Part shown: positions 1 through 5,240 of the stretch, in pieces
Layout of the letters: the number at the start of each line of letters is the position of its first letter
Numbering within the stretch: the stretch's first letter is position 1
Assembly: GCA_947589615.1 (NCBI GenBank)
Contig: CANQBU010000098.1
Coordinates: forward strand, 1-5,240
From: an uncultured Clostridia bacterium
GTDB lineage: Bacteria > Bacillota > Clostridia > Christensenellales > UBA1242
Length of the DNA: 5,240 nt
Direction of reading: 5' to 3'
The notes under the pieces: generated by a model
Databases searched by the model: none
What the model was told of the DNA's origin: nothing
Seen by the model: the letters and a program-made list of their open reading frames with translations, nothing else
Made by a program: the position numbers and the translations under genes

Positions 1-1
1 T

Positions 2-1630
2 AGCGTATTTGGACAATGCGATAATCTAAAAGAGGTTGTCATTGAACAAGGACATATAGGTCAAGTGTTTACTGGCTTTAGCGATAATCTTACGACATTT
101 AAATTTGGCAAAGATTGTAAAGTAGATGTTCTTGTCGGAGACTTGCCTTTTAAAATTAAATATCTTTGTAAAAGCGGTGAATACTTTATTGCATCAGAAA
201 GTCCTATAGGGCAAGATTTTATTGAACTTGGCTCTGTAAACGAGAAATTGTGTGTGGGTGCTATTACTGGTATATGGGAAGACAAAGACAAGTTAAATAA
301 GATGCTTGGAAAACGCGGTGAACTTTCCAAATTGATAAATGATATTTACTTTAATTTAGGTGCTGAAAAAGTTGATGAATTTGTTACCAGTGCAAGATTC
401 AAATTTTATGACCAATGCAAAAAATATAGTTTTCTAATATTTCCAGAACACCTTAGTTGTTTCTATTCGCTTGGAGGGTTTAGTCAACCAATAAAAGAAG
501 AGAGAACAAGCAAAAAAGGTAACAAGATCGAAGTTGTTGTGGATTATGCTCAAAAGGCTGGTGAATTTTTCAAAATGCTTTCCGATTTATCATGGGAAAA
601 GGAATATATGGCAAAAGATATGAAAAAAGTCCAACTTGTAGAATTTAATCCTGAAGCGGCAAATTTTTTGCTTGACCTTAAAAACATTCGCGAAATCACT
701 TTTTATTCCGTAAAAAATAATTTAATAGGTAAAGATTACAACTTTTTGAATAAAATATTATCAAATTTCAAAGAGGTTCAGGAGACAAATAAGTCGCGAA
801 AAGGAAGTCAGAGACAGTTAGCCCCAACCGTTGAGAGATTTAAAGAATATTTTAGTGGGAATAAGTTTAGCGGCGTGCAAGAACAAGACCGTGAACTTGC
901 AGAATTCCTTTCAAAATATTATGTAGATCAGGCCACATACGATGCTGCTGTAAAAATCAAACGTGAAAGAGAGGAAAACGGCACTGGCGAAAGTATACTT
1001 GGCAAGCATTTGAAGGAAGATGATGCTTTTAAAGAAATTGATGCGTTGTCTTTAAAAATTAAACAGATTGCTGGGGAAGCAATAGATTCAATCCTTGAAA
1101 GCACAACAGATTATATATTTGATTGGCTTGAGAGAAGTGACCCCAACAATTATGTATTGGGAAGACTTTGCAATTGCTGTGCCGAACTTGAAAGTGCTGG
1201 TTATGGAATTATGCATGCAAGTATAGTCAATCCAGATGTTCAAAACCTTGTAATAAGAGATAAAAGCGGAAAGATTGTCGCAAAATCCACCCTTTATGTA
1301 AACAGAGATGAAGGATATGGTGTTTTTAACAATATACAGATTTCAGATAAAATTCCAAGTGATGACAAAATAAAAATATACAAAAAGTTTAAGGTTGCCG
1401 TTGCTGCATTTGCAAAAGAATATAATAATATTTATTCTGATAAACCTTTAAAACAAATAAATATAGGTATGAGAATAAATAATTTAGATGAGTTCCTTGA
1501 AAAGTATGATAAAGAGGCTACCGATCTTTTGGTGGCAATCGATTATGGCAGATATGGAAGAAGTGATAATACATATAACGGTGACAGCACATCAAGGCAA
1601 ATTATAGTATGGGAAAATGAAAAACAATAA
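2..1630 (+). CDS. BspA-like LRR protein with a Cys-Cys-motif C-terminal domain (5'-truncated)
   Basis: The reading frame is open through the left edge, so the gene starts outside the window; the GTG at 65 is an internal valine. Two BspA/LRR_5-type repeats are visible at the edge: VFGQCDNLKEVVIEQG (codons from 5) and VFTGFSDNLTTFKFGKDC (codons from 65). Such repeats usually serve binding. A middle region of roughly 300 residues (nt 250-1110) is rich in charged helices and has no motif I recognise. From about nt 1118 there is a compact C-terminal domain: a WLERSDPNNYVLG segment, then LCNCCAELE (nt 1163-1189), a strand-like NLVIRD and GKIVAKSTLYV pair, and a Tyr/Gly/Ser-rich tail. This pattern reminds me of a cryptic family in Firmicutes and phage proteins with an acetyltransferase-like look; that is recall, not proof. 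No signal peptide or membrane segment is visible in the part present. The gene ends in TAA just before a hairpin and converges on the NAD operon, so a shared function is not implied. The CDS call is sure; the function is unknown. Confidence 0.88.
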   Translation, partial: SVFGQCDNLKEVVIEQGHIGQVFTGFSDNLTTFKFGKDCKVDVLVGDLPFKIKYLCKSGEYFIASESPIGQDFIELGSVNEKLCVGAITGIWEDKDKLNKMLGKRGELSKLINDIYFNLGAEKVDEFVTSARFKFYDQCKKYSFLIFPEHLSCFYSLGGFSQPIKEERTSKKGNKIEVVVDYAQKAGEFFKMLSDLSWEKEYMAKDMKKVQLVEFNPEAANFLLDLKNIREITFYSVKNNLIGKDYNFLNKILSNFKEVQETNKSRKGSQRQLAPTVERFKEYFSGNKFSGVQEQDRELAEFLSKYYVDQATYDAAVKIKREREENGTGESILGKHLKEDDAFKEIDALSLKIKQIAGEAIDSILESTTDYIFDWLERSDPNNYVLGRLCNCCAELESAGYGIMHASIVNPDVQNLVIRDKSGKIVAKSTLYVNRDEGYGVFNNIQISDKIPSDDKIKIYKKFKVAVAAFAKEYNNIYSDKPLKQINIGMRINNLDEFLEKYDKEATDLLVAIDYGRYGRSDNTYNGDSTSRQIIVWENEKQ

Positions 1631-1666
1631 AAAATTGCACTTTTTTGTGCAATTTTTTCGTTTTTT
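1629..1666. terminator. Bidirectional intrinsic terminator between convergent genes
   Basis: A perfect 12-bp stem (1629-1640 with 1647-1658, core ATTGCAC/GTGCAAT) closes a 6-nt T loop. On the + strand it begins in the last two bases of the LRR gene's TAA stop and is followed by CG and six T. Read on the minus strand, it lies 6 nt past the nrtR stop and is followed by a T-rich tract reaching into the end of the other gene. Both convergent transcripts can therefore end here. Confidence 0.88.
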
Positions 1667-2522
1667 AAAGGTTATTTAATGAATTATGCTTAAAAAGCTG
1701 AGATGGGCGATGCCCCTTATCCTGTGTAAATTCATTCAAAGGGGTGACAAGTCCGGCGGTTTTTCTTCTGAAATTTGCGTCTAAAAGTTTTGTTCCCAAT
1801 ATTTCTTCATAACAATTTTTAAGCTCTGTTAATGTGAATTTTTCGGGCAAAAGATTGAATATTATATCTGTATATTCAAGTTTGTTTTTTAATCTTTGAA
1901 GGGCATAATATAAAAGCTTTATATGGTCAAATGCAATTTCGGTTGAAGAAATTGTTATTTCCTCCACTTGCTTTATGTCTAGTTTTTCAGTTTTAACATG
2001 TAAAACATTTTTTAATTTTTCATTTTCGTTTGATAGTGTGATTTCGACATCTTTTTCTTTCTTATAACCATTTTCATATGTTTCAAATTTAAAAGATCTT
2101 TCTTCTATATTGATGTCAAACCATTCGCCGTTAAAAAGATTTTCCTCTTTGTTAGTGAGTAACATATAGCTCACTGAAAGAACCCTTGTTCTTGGGTCAC
2201 GCTGTTTTTCTCCAAAGGTAAAAAGTTGTTCATAGTAATAATTTTCAATTCCCACTTTGTTTTTTACGCATAATTTCATGCTTTCATTTAATGTGTAATT
2301 AAGGTCGATAAAAGTTCCTGCGACTGAATAACAATTGAGATAAGGAGGGTATTTTCTTTTAAGAAGAAAAACTTGTAATTTTTTTTGAGGTAATTTTCTG
2401 TAATTATTTGTCTCCTTGTCAATCATTCGCAAAATTACTGCATCGACAGTAACTGAAGGTTTTTCATATTCACTGTCTGAATAAAGTTCCAAAAATTTTT
2501 TGTCTTCCTGTGATAAATTCAT
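1665..2522 (-). CDS. nrtR: NrtR-type Nudix-related transcriptional regulator of NAD metabolism
   Basis: The 285-residue product has the two-part NrtR architecture. Residues ~23-125 form a Nudix fold, including the family segment QRDPRTRVLSVSYMLL (107-122). Residues ~215-280 form the winged-helix DNA-binding domain, with LLPEKFTLTELKNCYEEILG (224-243), the signature NFRRKT (250-255) and HRPSQLF (271-277). The Nudix box region (70-92) has lost its catalytic residues: the aligned R-E-U-x-E-E-x-G stretch reads LCVKNKVG, so hydrolysis is not expected. That fits a domain kept to sense ligand; NrtR regulators are known to bind ADP-ribose, which releases them from DNA. The ATG start is supported by AAGGAGG five bases upstream. 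It overlaps the stop of the upstream glycohydrolase gene as ATGA, implying translational coupling. It is the last gene of the operon and probably autoregulates through the operators near 4927 and 4996. An insertion between the two domains (~130-190) is lysine- and glutamate-rich. The family call is strong; the target sites are inferred. Confidence 0.9.
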   Translation of the reverse strand: MNLSQEDKKFLELYSDSEYEKPSVTVDAVILRMIDKETNNYRKLPQKKLQVFLLKRKYPPYLNCYSVAGTFIDLNYTLNESMKLCVKNKVGIENYYYEQLFTFGEKQRDPRTRVLSVSYMLLTNKEENLFNGEWFDINIEERSFKFETYENGYKKEKDVEITLSNENEKLKNVLHVKTEKLDIKQVEEITISSTEIAFDHIKLLYYALQRLKNKLEYTDIIFNLLPEKFTLTELKNCYEEILGTKLLDANFRRKTAGLVTPLNEFTQDKGHRPSQLFKHNSLNNL

Positions 2523-3385
2523 AGTTCCTCCTTATTAAAAATGATATTTTTTTGTGAAATTTTTTCGTTAAATTCATTTAAAACATTTAAATAATCATTT
2601 GTAAGATATTTTTTTGCTTTTTCAACTAAATTATCTTCAATTCCATAGAATGCCCCGGCTACAGAACCTGCAATAGCGGCATTAGTGTCGGTGTCGCCAC
2701 CAATTGATAGGGCAAGACGCAAGGACTGCTCAAAATCGTTTGCTTCAAGGAAACAATATAATGCTTGTGGAACGGAATCGATGGCCTTTGCGGTAAATGT
2801 GTAGTTTTTTCTCAGATAATCTAAATTAAAGTCCAATTTAATATTCAAAAAACTTTCAATTTCATCTTTAATTTCCCTTTTTGAAGCGTTATTTTTTCCA
2901 AGAAATATCGCTTTCGCCGTTGCCATTGCGCATTTTATTGAGTCAGGGTGGTTATGTGTGCAAATCGTTGCTTTTAATACATTGTCTTCAAGTTCTTTTT
3001 CGTTTTCAGCCCAAAAACCGACTGGCGAAATTCTCATCGCGCAGCCATTCCCATAACTCGTGCAAAAATCGGCACCGTTACACCATTCAGTGAAAAATTT
3101 ACCAAATTTGTTTCTTTCACCTTCTTTGATGTTATCGATTTCCCTTTTTCCATAAAATTTTATATATTTTGAGTAATCTTTGTCATGAAGAAGGGCATCG
3201 CAAACTGCACAAGTCAAAATAGTATCGTCTGTGAAAAACAGGTCATTGTGAAGTAGAGGGCTTTTTTCATCTAATATTTTTTCTCTTTCAACTGCGTTTG
3301 GTGTTTTATTTCTCATTTCTTTAATTTCGAGAAGTGAACCTGAAATATCTCCGATAACCGCACCATAAATTCCATTTTTATACAT
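2519..3385 (-). CDS. ADP-ribosylglycohydrolase family protein (DraG/ARH type)
   Basis: This 288-residue enzyme has the full set of DraG/ARH motifs: GAVIGDISGS near the N-terminus (8-17), FTDDT (51-55), YGNGCAMRISPVG (111-123), THNHP (143-147) and IGGDTDTNAAIAGSVAGAFYG (228-248). By analogy with the family, T52, D53, D54, D231, D233 and T234 should bind the two Mg2+ ions, and all are present, so it should be active. Members cleave ADP-ribose from modified proteins or from small or nucleic-acid substrates; the substrate here cannot be read from sequence. The ATG at 3385 has GGAG five bases upstream, overlapping the nadE TAG stop; the gene begins 2 nt after nadE ends. Its TGA stop overlaps the nrtR start. 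Its position beside an ADP-ribose-sensing regulator and NAD synthetase suggests it recycles ADP-ribose or undoes ADP-ribosylation when NAD pools shift. No signal peptide is seen, so it is probably cytosolic. Confidence 0.92.
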   Translation of the reverse strand: MYKNGIYGAVIGDISGSLLEIKEMRNKTPNAVEREKILDEKSPLLHNDLFFTDDTILTCAVCDALLHDKDYSKYIKFYGKREIDNIKEGERNKFGKFFTEWCNGADFCTSYGNGCAMRISPVGFWAENEKELEDNVLKATICTHNHPDSIKCAMATAKAIFLGKNNASKREIKDEIESFLNIKLDFNLDYLRKNYTFTAKAIDSVPQALYCFLEANDFEQSLRLALSIGGDTDTNAAIAGSVAGAFYGIEDNLVEKAKKYLTNDYLNVLNEFNEKISQKNIIFNKEEL

Positions 3386-3387
3386 AT

Positions 3388-4143
3388 CTACTCCTTTTCA
3401 AAATAGTTTTTAAGATTATTGTTGAATTTCACAACGCCAACTCTTTTGTGGCAAGAAATATTGTGCATTTTCTCAATTTTATCAAAATGCTCATCTTTTA
3501 CTCCCTTTCTTATATAGTTGCCAAGACTTAAATAAGGGAAGCCCAGTTTATCTTCATCACTTTGTCCTGAAAGCCCATCTTCTGGAACTTTGTTTACAAG
3601 GTCTGAAGGAAGACCAAGCAAAAGCCCTATTTCACAAACTTCTTCCTTTGTGTAATTGGCAATTGGGGAAAAGTCACCCACATTATCGCCCCATTTTGTT
3701 GTGTATCCCACCATACCTTCTGAGAGGTTAGAGGTGTTTGCGACAAGAAAGTTCATGCTTCCTGCAATGGAGTAAAGCGTTATCATTCTTATACGAGGCG
3801 GGGTGTTAAATGTTGTAACTGTGCTTAAATTTTTATTTTCATTTTTAAGGATAGGTGAAATATTTTCAATAATATTGATATATACATTATTAATATCTAT
3901 AATATAATATCTAATTCCCAGAATATCGCAACTTCTTTTTGCTATATCTATATCTTTCATGCTGCCATTTGGCATAATGACGCCCAAAACATTTTCTTTG
4001 CCTATTGCGTCGGCACAAAGTCTTGCGGTGACAAGACTGTCTTTACCGCCACTCATTCCAATGACGACGCCTTTAGAGTGGGCTTCATTAAAAACATAAT
4101 ATTTAATCCAATTTTTTATATTTTCAATCTCTTCAATGTTCAT
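3388..4143 (-). CDS. nadE: NH3-dependent NAD(+) synthetase
   Basis: The product makes NAD from nicotinate adenine dinucleotide, ATP and ammonia, the last step of both de novo and salvage routes. At 251 residues it has the size of the ammonia-only form, with no glutaminase domain. Visible motifs in order are the ATP-pyrophosphatase P-loop GMSGGKDS (29-36), PRIRMITLY (116-124), NTSNLSE (136-142), GYTTKWGD (146-153) followed by DFSPI, PEDGLSGQSDEDKLGFPY (187-204), and the C-terminal CHKR (231-234). Small departures from the usual form are SGGKDS where many enzymes have SGGIDS, and Pro where Ala usually precedes RxRM; neither removes a catalytic residue I know. The ATG at 4143 follows AAGGAG at 5-base spacing, and that site lies inside the end of the methyltransferase gene, whose stop is 1 nt away. 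It is the second gene of the operon. Confidence 0.95.
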   Translation of the reverse strand: MNIEEIENIKNWIKYYVFNEAHSKGVVIGMSGGKDSLVTARLCADAIGKENVLGVIMPNGSMKDIDIAKRSCDILGIRYYIIDINNVYINIIENISPILKNENKNLSTVTTFNTPPRIRMITLYSIAGSMNFLVANTSNLSEGMVGYTTKWGDNVGDFSPIANYTKEEVCEIGLLLGLPSDLVNKVPEDGLSGQSDEDKLGFPYLSLGNYIRKGVKDEHFDKIEKMHNISCHKRVGVVKFNNNLKNYFEKE

Positions 4144-4144
4144 T

Positions 4145-4897
4145 TTATCTCCTTTTTAAAATTAACTTTCTATGAGTGGGAAGAACCATATCGAAACCAA
4201 AATTATTTAAAACTTCATTTTTCTTGAAATTTAAAGTGTAAATTTCGTCAAAATCGATATAAAAATCTTTATGCAATTCATTTAAGATTTTTACATAATC
4301 AACGGAAAAATAATTTTCGAGTATTTCTGACTTCCAATTTTCAGTGTATGTATATTTTAACAGAAAATGATATAAGTTTTTTAAGTTATCAATTTTGCCA
4401 TAACGTTTTTCAAAGTCTAAAAATTTATATTTTTCGATATTTTTGAATGTTTCTTTTGCAAAATCGATTTTGCGATTTAAAGAATCGTCAAAATACATAT
4501 CACGAATAACAACAACCTGCGAATTTTTCATAAGTGTTAATATTTTATTAAATGTAATGTCGTCTAGTTCATGTAAGCAGGAAGATAATAACAATCCATA
4601 TTGTTTGTTTGCAATTGAATCAAGCATATTTTCATAATTACTAAAAAAGTAAAAATTGTTATAGGCTGAAAATTTTTGTTTGCAAATTTCCAAAAAATTT
4701 TCATTTTTGTCGAAACCAATAATTTTTATATCATTTTTGATATATTCATTTATTTTTTCTAAGATAACACCATTTGCACAGCCAAAATCAATATAATAAT
4801 CCAATTCATCAAACTTTACTTTATCTAAAAAGAAAGTTTTTTCTTTAAGTGCATCTTCCATCTTTTTAAGATAGCTTTTTTCATTTTGTAAGGTCAC
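4145..4897 (-). CDS. Class I SAM-dependent methyltransferase, first gene of the NAD operon
   Basis: The 250-residue product has a Rossmann-type methyltransferase domain: motif I YIDFGCANG (35-43), an acidic strand-2 end in IIGFDKNENF (59-68), and a post-II segment LLLSSCLHELDD (102-113) typical of Methyltransf_25/31-like enzymes. About 110 helical, Lys/Asn/Tyr-rich residues follow, ending in VLPTHRKLILKRR, and probably cap the substrate site. I do not recognise the substrate. I choose the GTG at 4897 because GGAG (4905-4908) lies 6 bases before it. A further in-frame GTG at 4909 overlaps that site and would start almost at the predicted transcription start. The leader would be only about 15 nt. 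It heads the operon directly behind the NrtR-like operator, and nadE follows after 1 nt, so it is co-regulated with NAD synthesis. A role on nicotinamide, a NAD-related metabolite or an ADP-ribosylation target is a guess from context. Confidence 0.85.
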   Translation of the reverse strand: MTLQNEKSYLKKMEDALKEKTFFLDKVKFDELDYYIDFGCANGVILEKINEYIKNDIKIIGFDKNENFLEICKQKFSAYNNFYFFSNYENMLDSIANKQYGLLLSSCLHELDDITFNKILTLMKNSQVVVIRDMYFDDSLNRKIDFAKETFKNIEKYKFLDFEKRYGKIDNLKNLYHFLLKYTYTENWKSEILENYFSVDYVKILNELHKDFYIDFDEIYTLNFKKNEVLNNFGFDMVLPTHRKLILKRR

Positions 4898-4904
4898 TTC
4901 TTTC

Positions 4905-4908
4905 TCCA
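4905..4908 (-). promoter_or_regulatory. Ribosome binding site that decides the methyltransferase start
   Basis: GGAG on the minus strand is followed by AAAGAA and GTG at 4897, giving ideal 6-nt spacing. The alternative upstream GTG (4907-4909) shares bases with this site and has no purine-rich sequence of its own, so the protein should begin four codons later than the longest frame. Confidence 0.7.
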
Positions 4909-4917
4909 CAATTATGA

Positions 4918-4936
4918 TATTATCACATTGATAATA
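4918..4936. promoter_or_regulatory. Operator 1: perfect palindrome, probable NrtR site
   Basis: TATTATCA-CAT-TGATAATA is a perfect inverted repeat with 8-bp arms and a 3-bp centre. It overlaps the -10 and spacer of the minus-strand operon promoter. A near copy in opposite orientation sits at 4987-5005. The only regulator encoded in the window is NrtR, whose family binds palindromes of about 20 bp that differ by lineage. Assigning it to NrtR is inference from context. Confidence 0.7.
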
Positions 4937-4946
4937 ATTTTGTCAA
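4919..4946 (-). promoter_or_regulatory. Sigma-A-type promoter of the methyltransferase-nadE-ARH-nrtR operon
   Basis: On the minus strand, a consensus -35 TTGACA (4941-4946) is followed by a 16-nt spacer and GATAAT (4919-4924), 5 of 6 matches to TATAAT. Transcription should start near 4912, about 15 nt before the GTG at 4897. The -10 lies in the distal arm of the 4918-4936 palindrome, and the rest of that palindrome fills the spacer, so a bound repressor would cover the promoter. Confidence 0.75.
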
Positions 4947-4963
4947 GAAATTTTAAAAAATAG

Positions 4964-4992
4964 TTGACAAATTATTTTTTGTGTGTTATTAT
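4964..4992 (+). promoter_or_regulatory. Sigma-A-type promoter of the nicotinamidase-like gene
   Basis: A consensus -35 TTGACA (4964-4969), an ideal 17-nt spacer and a -10 TATTAT (4987-4992, 5 of 6 matches) are present. Transcription should start near 4999-5000, leaving a leader of about 68 nt before the ATG at 5068. The -10 is the proximal arm of operator 2. The -35 faces the -35 of the divergent promoter, the two being 17 bp apart. Confidence 0.78.
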
Positions 4993-5005
4993 CATATTGA
5001 ACATA
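4987..5005. promoter_or_regulatory. Operator 2: imperfect palindrome, second probable NrtR site
   Basis: TATTATCA-TAT-TGAACATA matches operator 1 in the first arm exactly and pairs at 6 of 8 positions in the second. Compared in inverted orientation, 21 of 26 bases agree between 4986-5011 (+) and 4937-4912 (minus), including a shared TCATAA tail beyond the palindrome. The dyad centres (4927 and 4996) are 69 bp apart. The first arm is the -10 of the nicotinamidase promoter, so binding should block it. Confidence 0.68.
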
Positions 5006-5056
5006 TCATAAAAGAATGTTTTTACATATAAAGTAATGATTGAGAAATAGTAAAAT

Positions 5057-5061
5057 GGAGG
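5057..5061 (+). promoter_or_regulatory. Ribosome binding site of the nicotinamidase-like gene
   Basis: GGAGG lies six bases before the ATG at 5068 and fixes that start. The leader upstream (5000-5056) is AT-rich and shows no convincing hairpin or riboswitch. Confidence 0.85.
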
Positions 5062-5067
5062 TTTAAT

Positions 5068-5240
5068 ATGAAAAAAGACTTACTTATAATTGTTGATATG
5101 GTAAACGGTTTTGTAGAAGGTGGTGCACTGGCTGACAAAAACATTCATAGAATAGTTCCAAGTATTATCGCAAAAATAGAGGAGGCAAAAAGGAATGGGA
5201 CGCCAATAATTGCTTTCAAAGATAGCCATTCCATGAGTGA
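5068..5240 (+). CDS. pncA: Nicotinamidase/isochorismatase-family cysteine hydrolase (3'-truncated)
   Basis: Only the first 57 codons are in the window. They begin MKKDLLIIVDMVNGFVEGGA, in which D10 matches the catalytic Asp at the end of strand 1 of this family. A helix and the strand TPIIAFKDSH follow (residues 45-54), whose D52 and H54 match the metal-binding D-x-H of nicotinamidases. The catalytic Cys and Lys lie past the edge. The family includes nicotinamidase (nicotinamide to nicotinate), isochorismatases and other amidases. The usual DxQNDF form is here DMVNGF, so sequence alone does not settle the substrate. Divergence from an operon with nadE and nrtR, through twin matching operators, makes nicotinamidase in NAD salvage much the likeliest role. 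The ATG is fixed by GGAGG at 6-nt spacing. The family is sure; the symbol rests on context. Confidence 0.8.
   Translation, partial: MKKDLLIIVDMVNGFVEGGALADKNIHRIVPSIIAKIEEAKRNGTPIIAFKDSHSMS

Noticed and set aside
65..67. GTG at 65 as the true start of the left-hand gene
   Set aside because: The frame is open to the window edge, and the upstream codons continue a leucine-rich repeat, so this is an internal valine.
61..330. Minus-strand open frame of 89 codons opposite the LRR gene
   Set aside because: It lies wholly antisense to a well-supported coding frame, its sequence shows no domain, and it has no convincing ribosome binding site.
1564..1571. TGATAATA half-site resembling the operator arm
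   Set aside because: It lies in the coding region of the LRR gene without a matching second arm; an 8-mer this AT-rich recurs by chance.
2881..3093. Plus-strand open frame of 70 codons inside the glycohydrolase gene
   Set aside because: It is antisense to conserved DraG motifs (GNGCAMR, THNHP); its composition is that of a shadow frame.
4443..4637. Plus-strand open frame of 64 codons inside the methyltransferase gene
   Set aside because: It is antisense to the methyltransferase, with no ribosome binding site or recognisable domain.
1665..4897. Toxin-antitoxin or phage-defence system built on the ADP-ribosylglycohydrolase
   Set aside because: A DraG-type enzyme could be an antidote to an ADP-ribosyltransferase toxin, but no such toxin is in the window, and all partners except the methyltransferase fit NAD metabolism.
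4915..4936. Fur or PerR box as an alternative reading of operator 1
   Set aside because: TGATAAT/ATTATCA elements resemble these boxes, but the arms are separated by 3 bp instead of the 7-1-7 arrangement, and the surrounding genes are for NAD, not iron or peroxide. Not fully excluded.
4939..4971. TTTGTCAA...TTGACAAA inverted repeat as a third operator or attenuator stem
   Set aside because: It is explained by two mirrored -35 elements (TTGACA) of the divergent promoters; the 17-bp loop and lack of a T tract do not fit a terminator.
5016..5036. Six-codon upstream reading frame (MFLHIK) in the nicotinamidase leader
   Set aside because: It has only a weak purine stretch upstream and no codon pattern or attenuator hairpin suggesting a leader peptide; such short frames are expected by chance.

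Overview
The window suggests a low-GC Gram-positive bacterium, probably an uncultured gut Firmicute of the Clostridia or Bacilli. The grounds are AT-rich DNA, strong AGGAGG-type ribosome binding sites, sigma-A-like promoters, and TAA, TAG and TGA all used as stops, so it does not use the Mycoplasma code. No mobile element, CRISPR array, tRNA or rRNA is visible.

Layout. (1) The left third (1-1630, + strand) is the 3' part of a large gene whose start lies left of the window. Its product has BspA-like leucine-rich repeats at the left edge, an unrecognised middle, and a distinct C-terminal domain with a Cys-Cys motif. (2) A perfect hairpin at 1629-1658 acts as a shared terminator between this gene and the convergent operon to its right. 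(3) A compact minus-strand operon runs from about 4912 down to 1665: a class I SAM methyltransferase, NAD synthetase (nadE), a DraG-type ADP-ribosylglycohydrolase, and an NrtR-type Nudix-related regulator. The genes abut or overlap. (4) A 170-bp divergent control region (4898-5067) holds two back-to-back TTGACA promoters, each overlapped by one copy of the same palindromic operator. (5) A nicotinamidase/isochorismatase-family gene (pncA-like) starts at 5068 and runs off the right edge.

How the genes fit together. PncA-like and NadE would be the first and last steps of nicotinamide salvage to NAD. The ADP-ribosylglycohydrolase releases ADP-ribose from modified targets, and ADP-ribose is the known effector of NrtR regulators. 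The locus therefore reads as a self-contained NAD/ADP-ribose module, with NrtR as the probable ligand of the twin operators. The least explained members are the methyltransferase that heads the operon and the LRR protein next door. The operator assignment, the feedback loop and the methyltransferase's role are inferences. The enzyme family calls rest on visible motifs.
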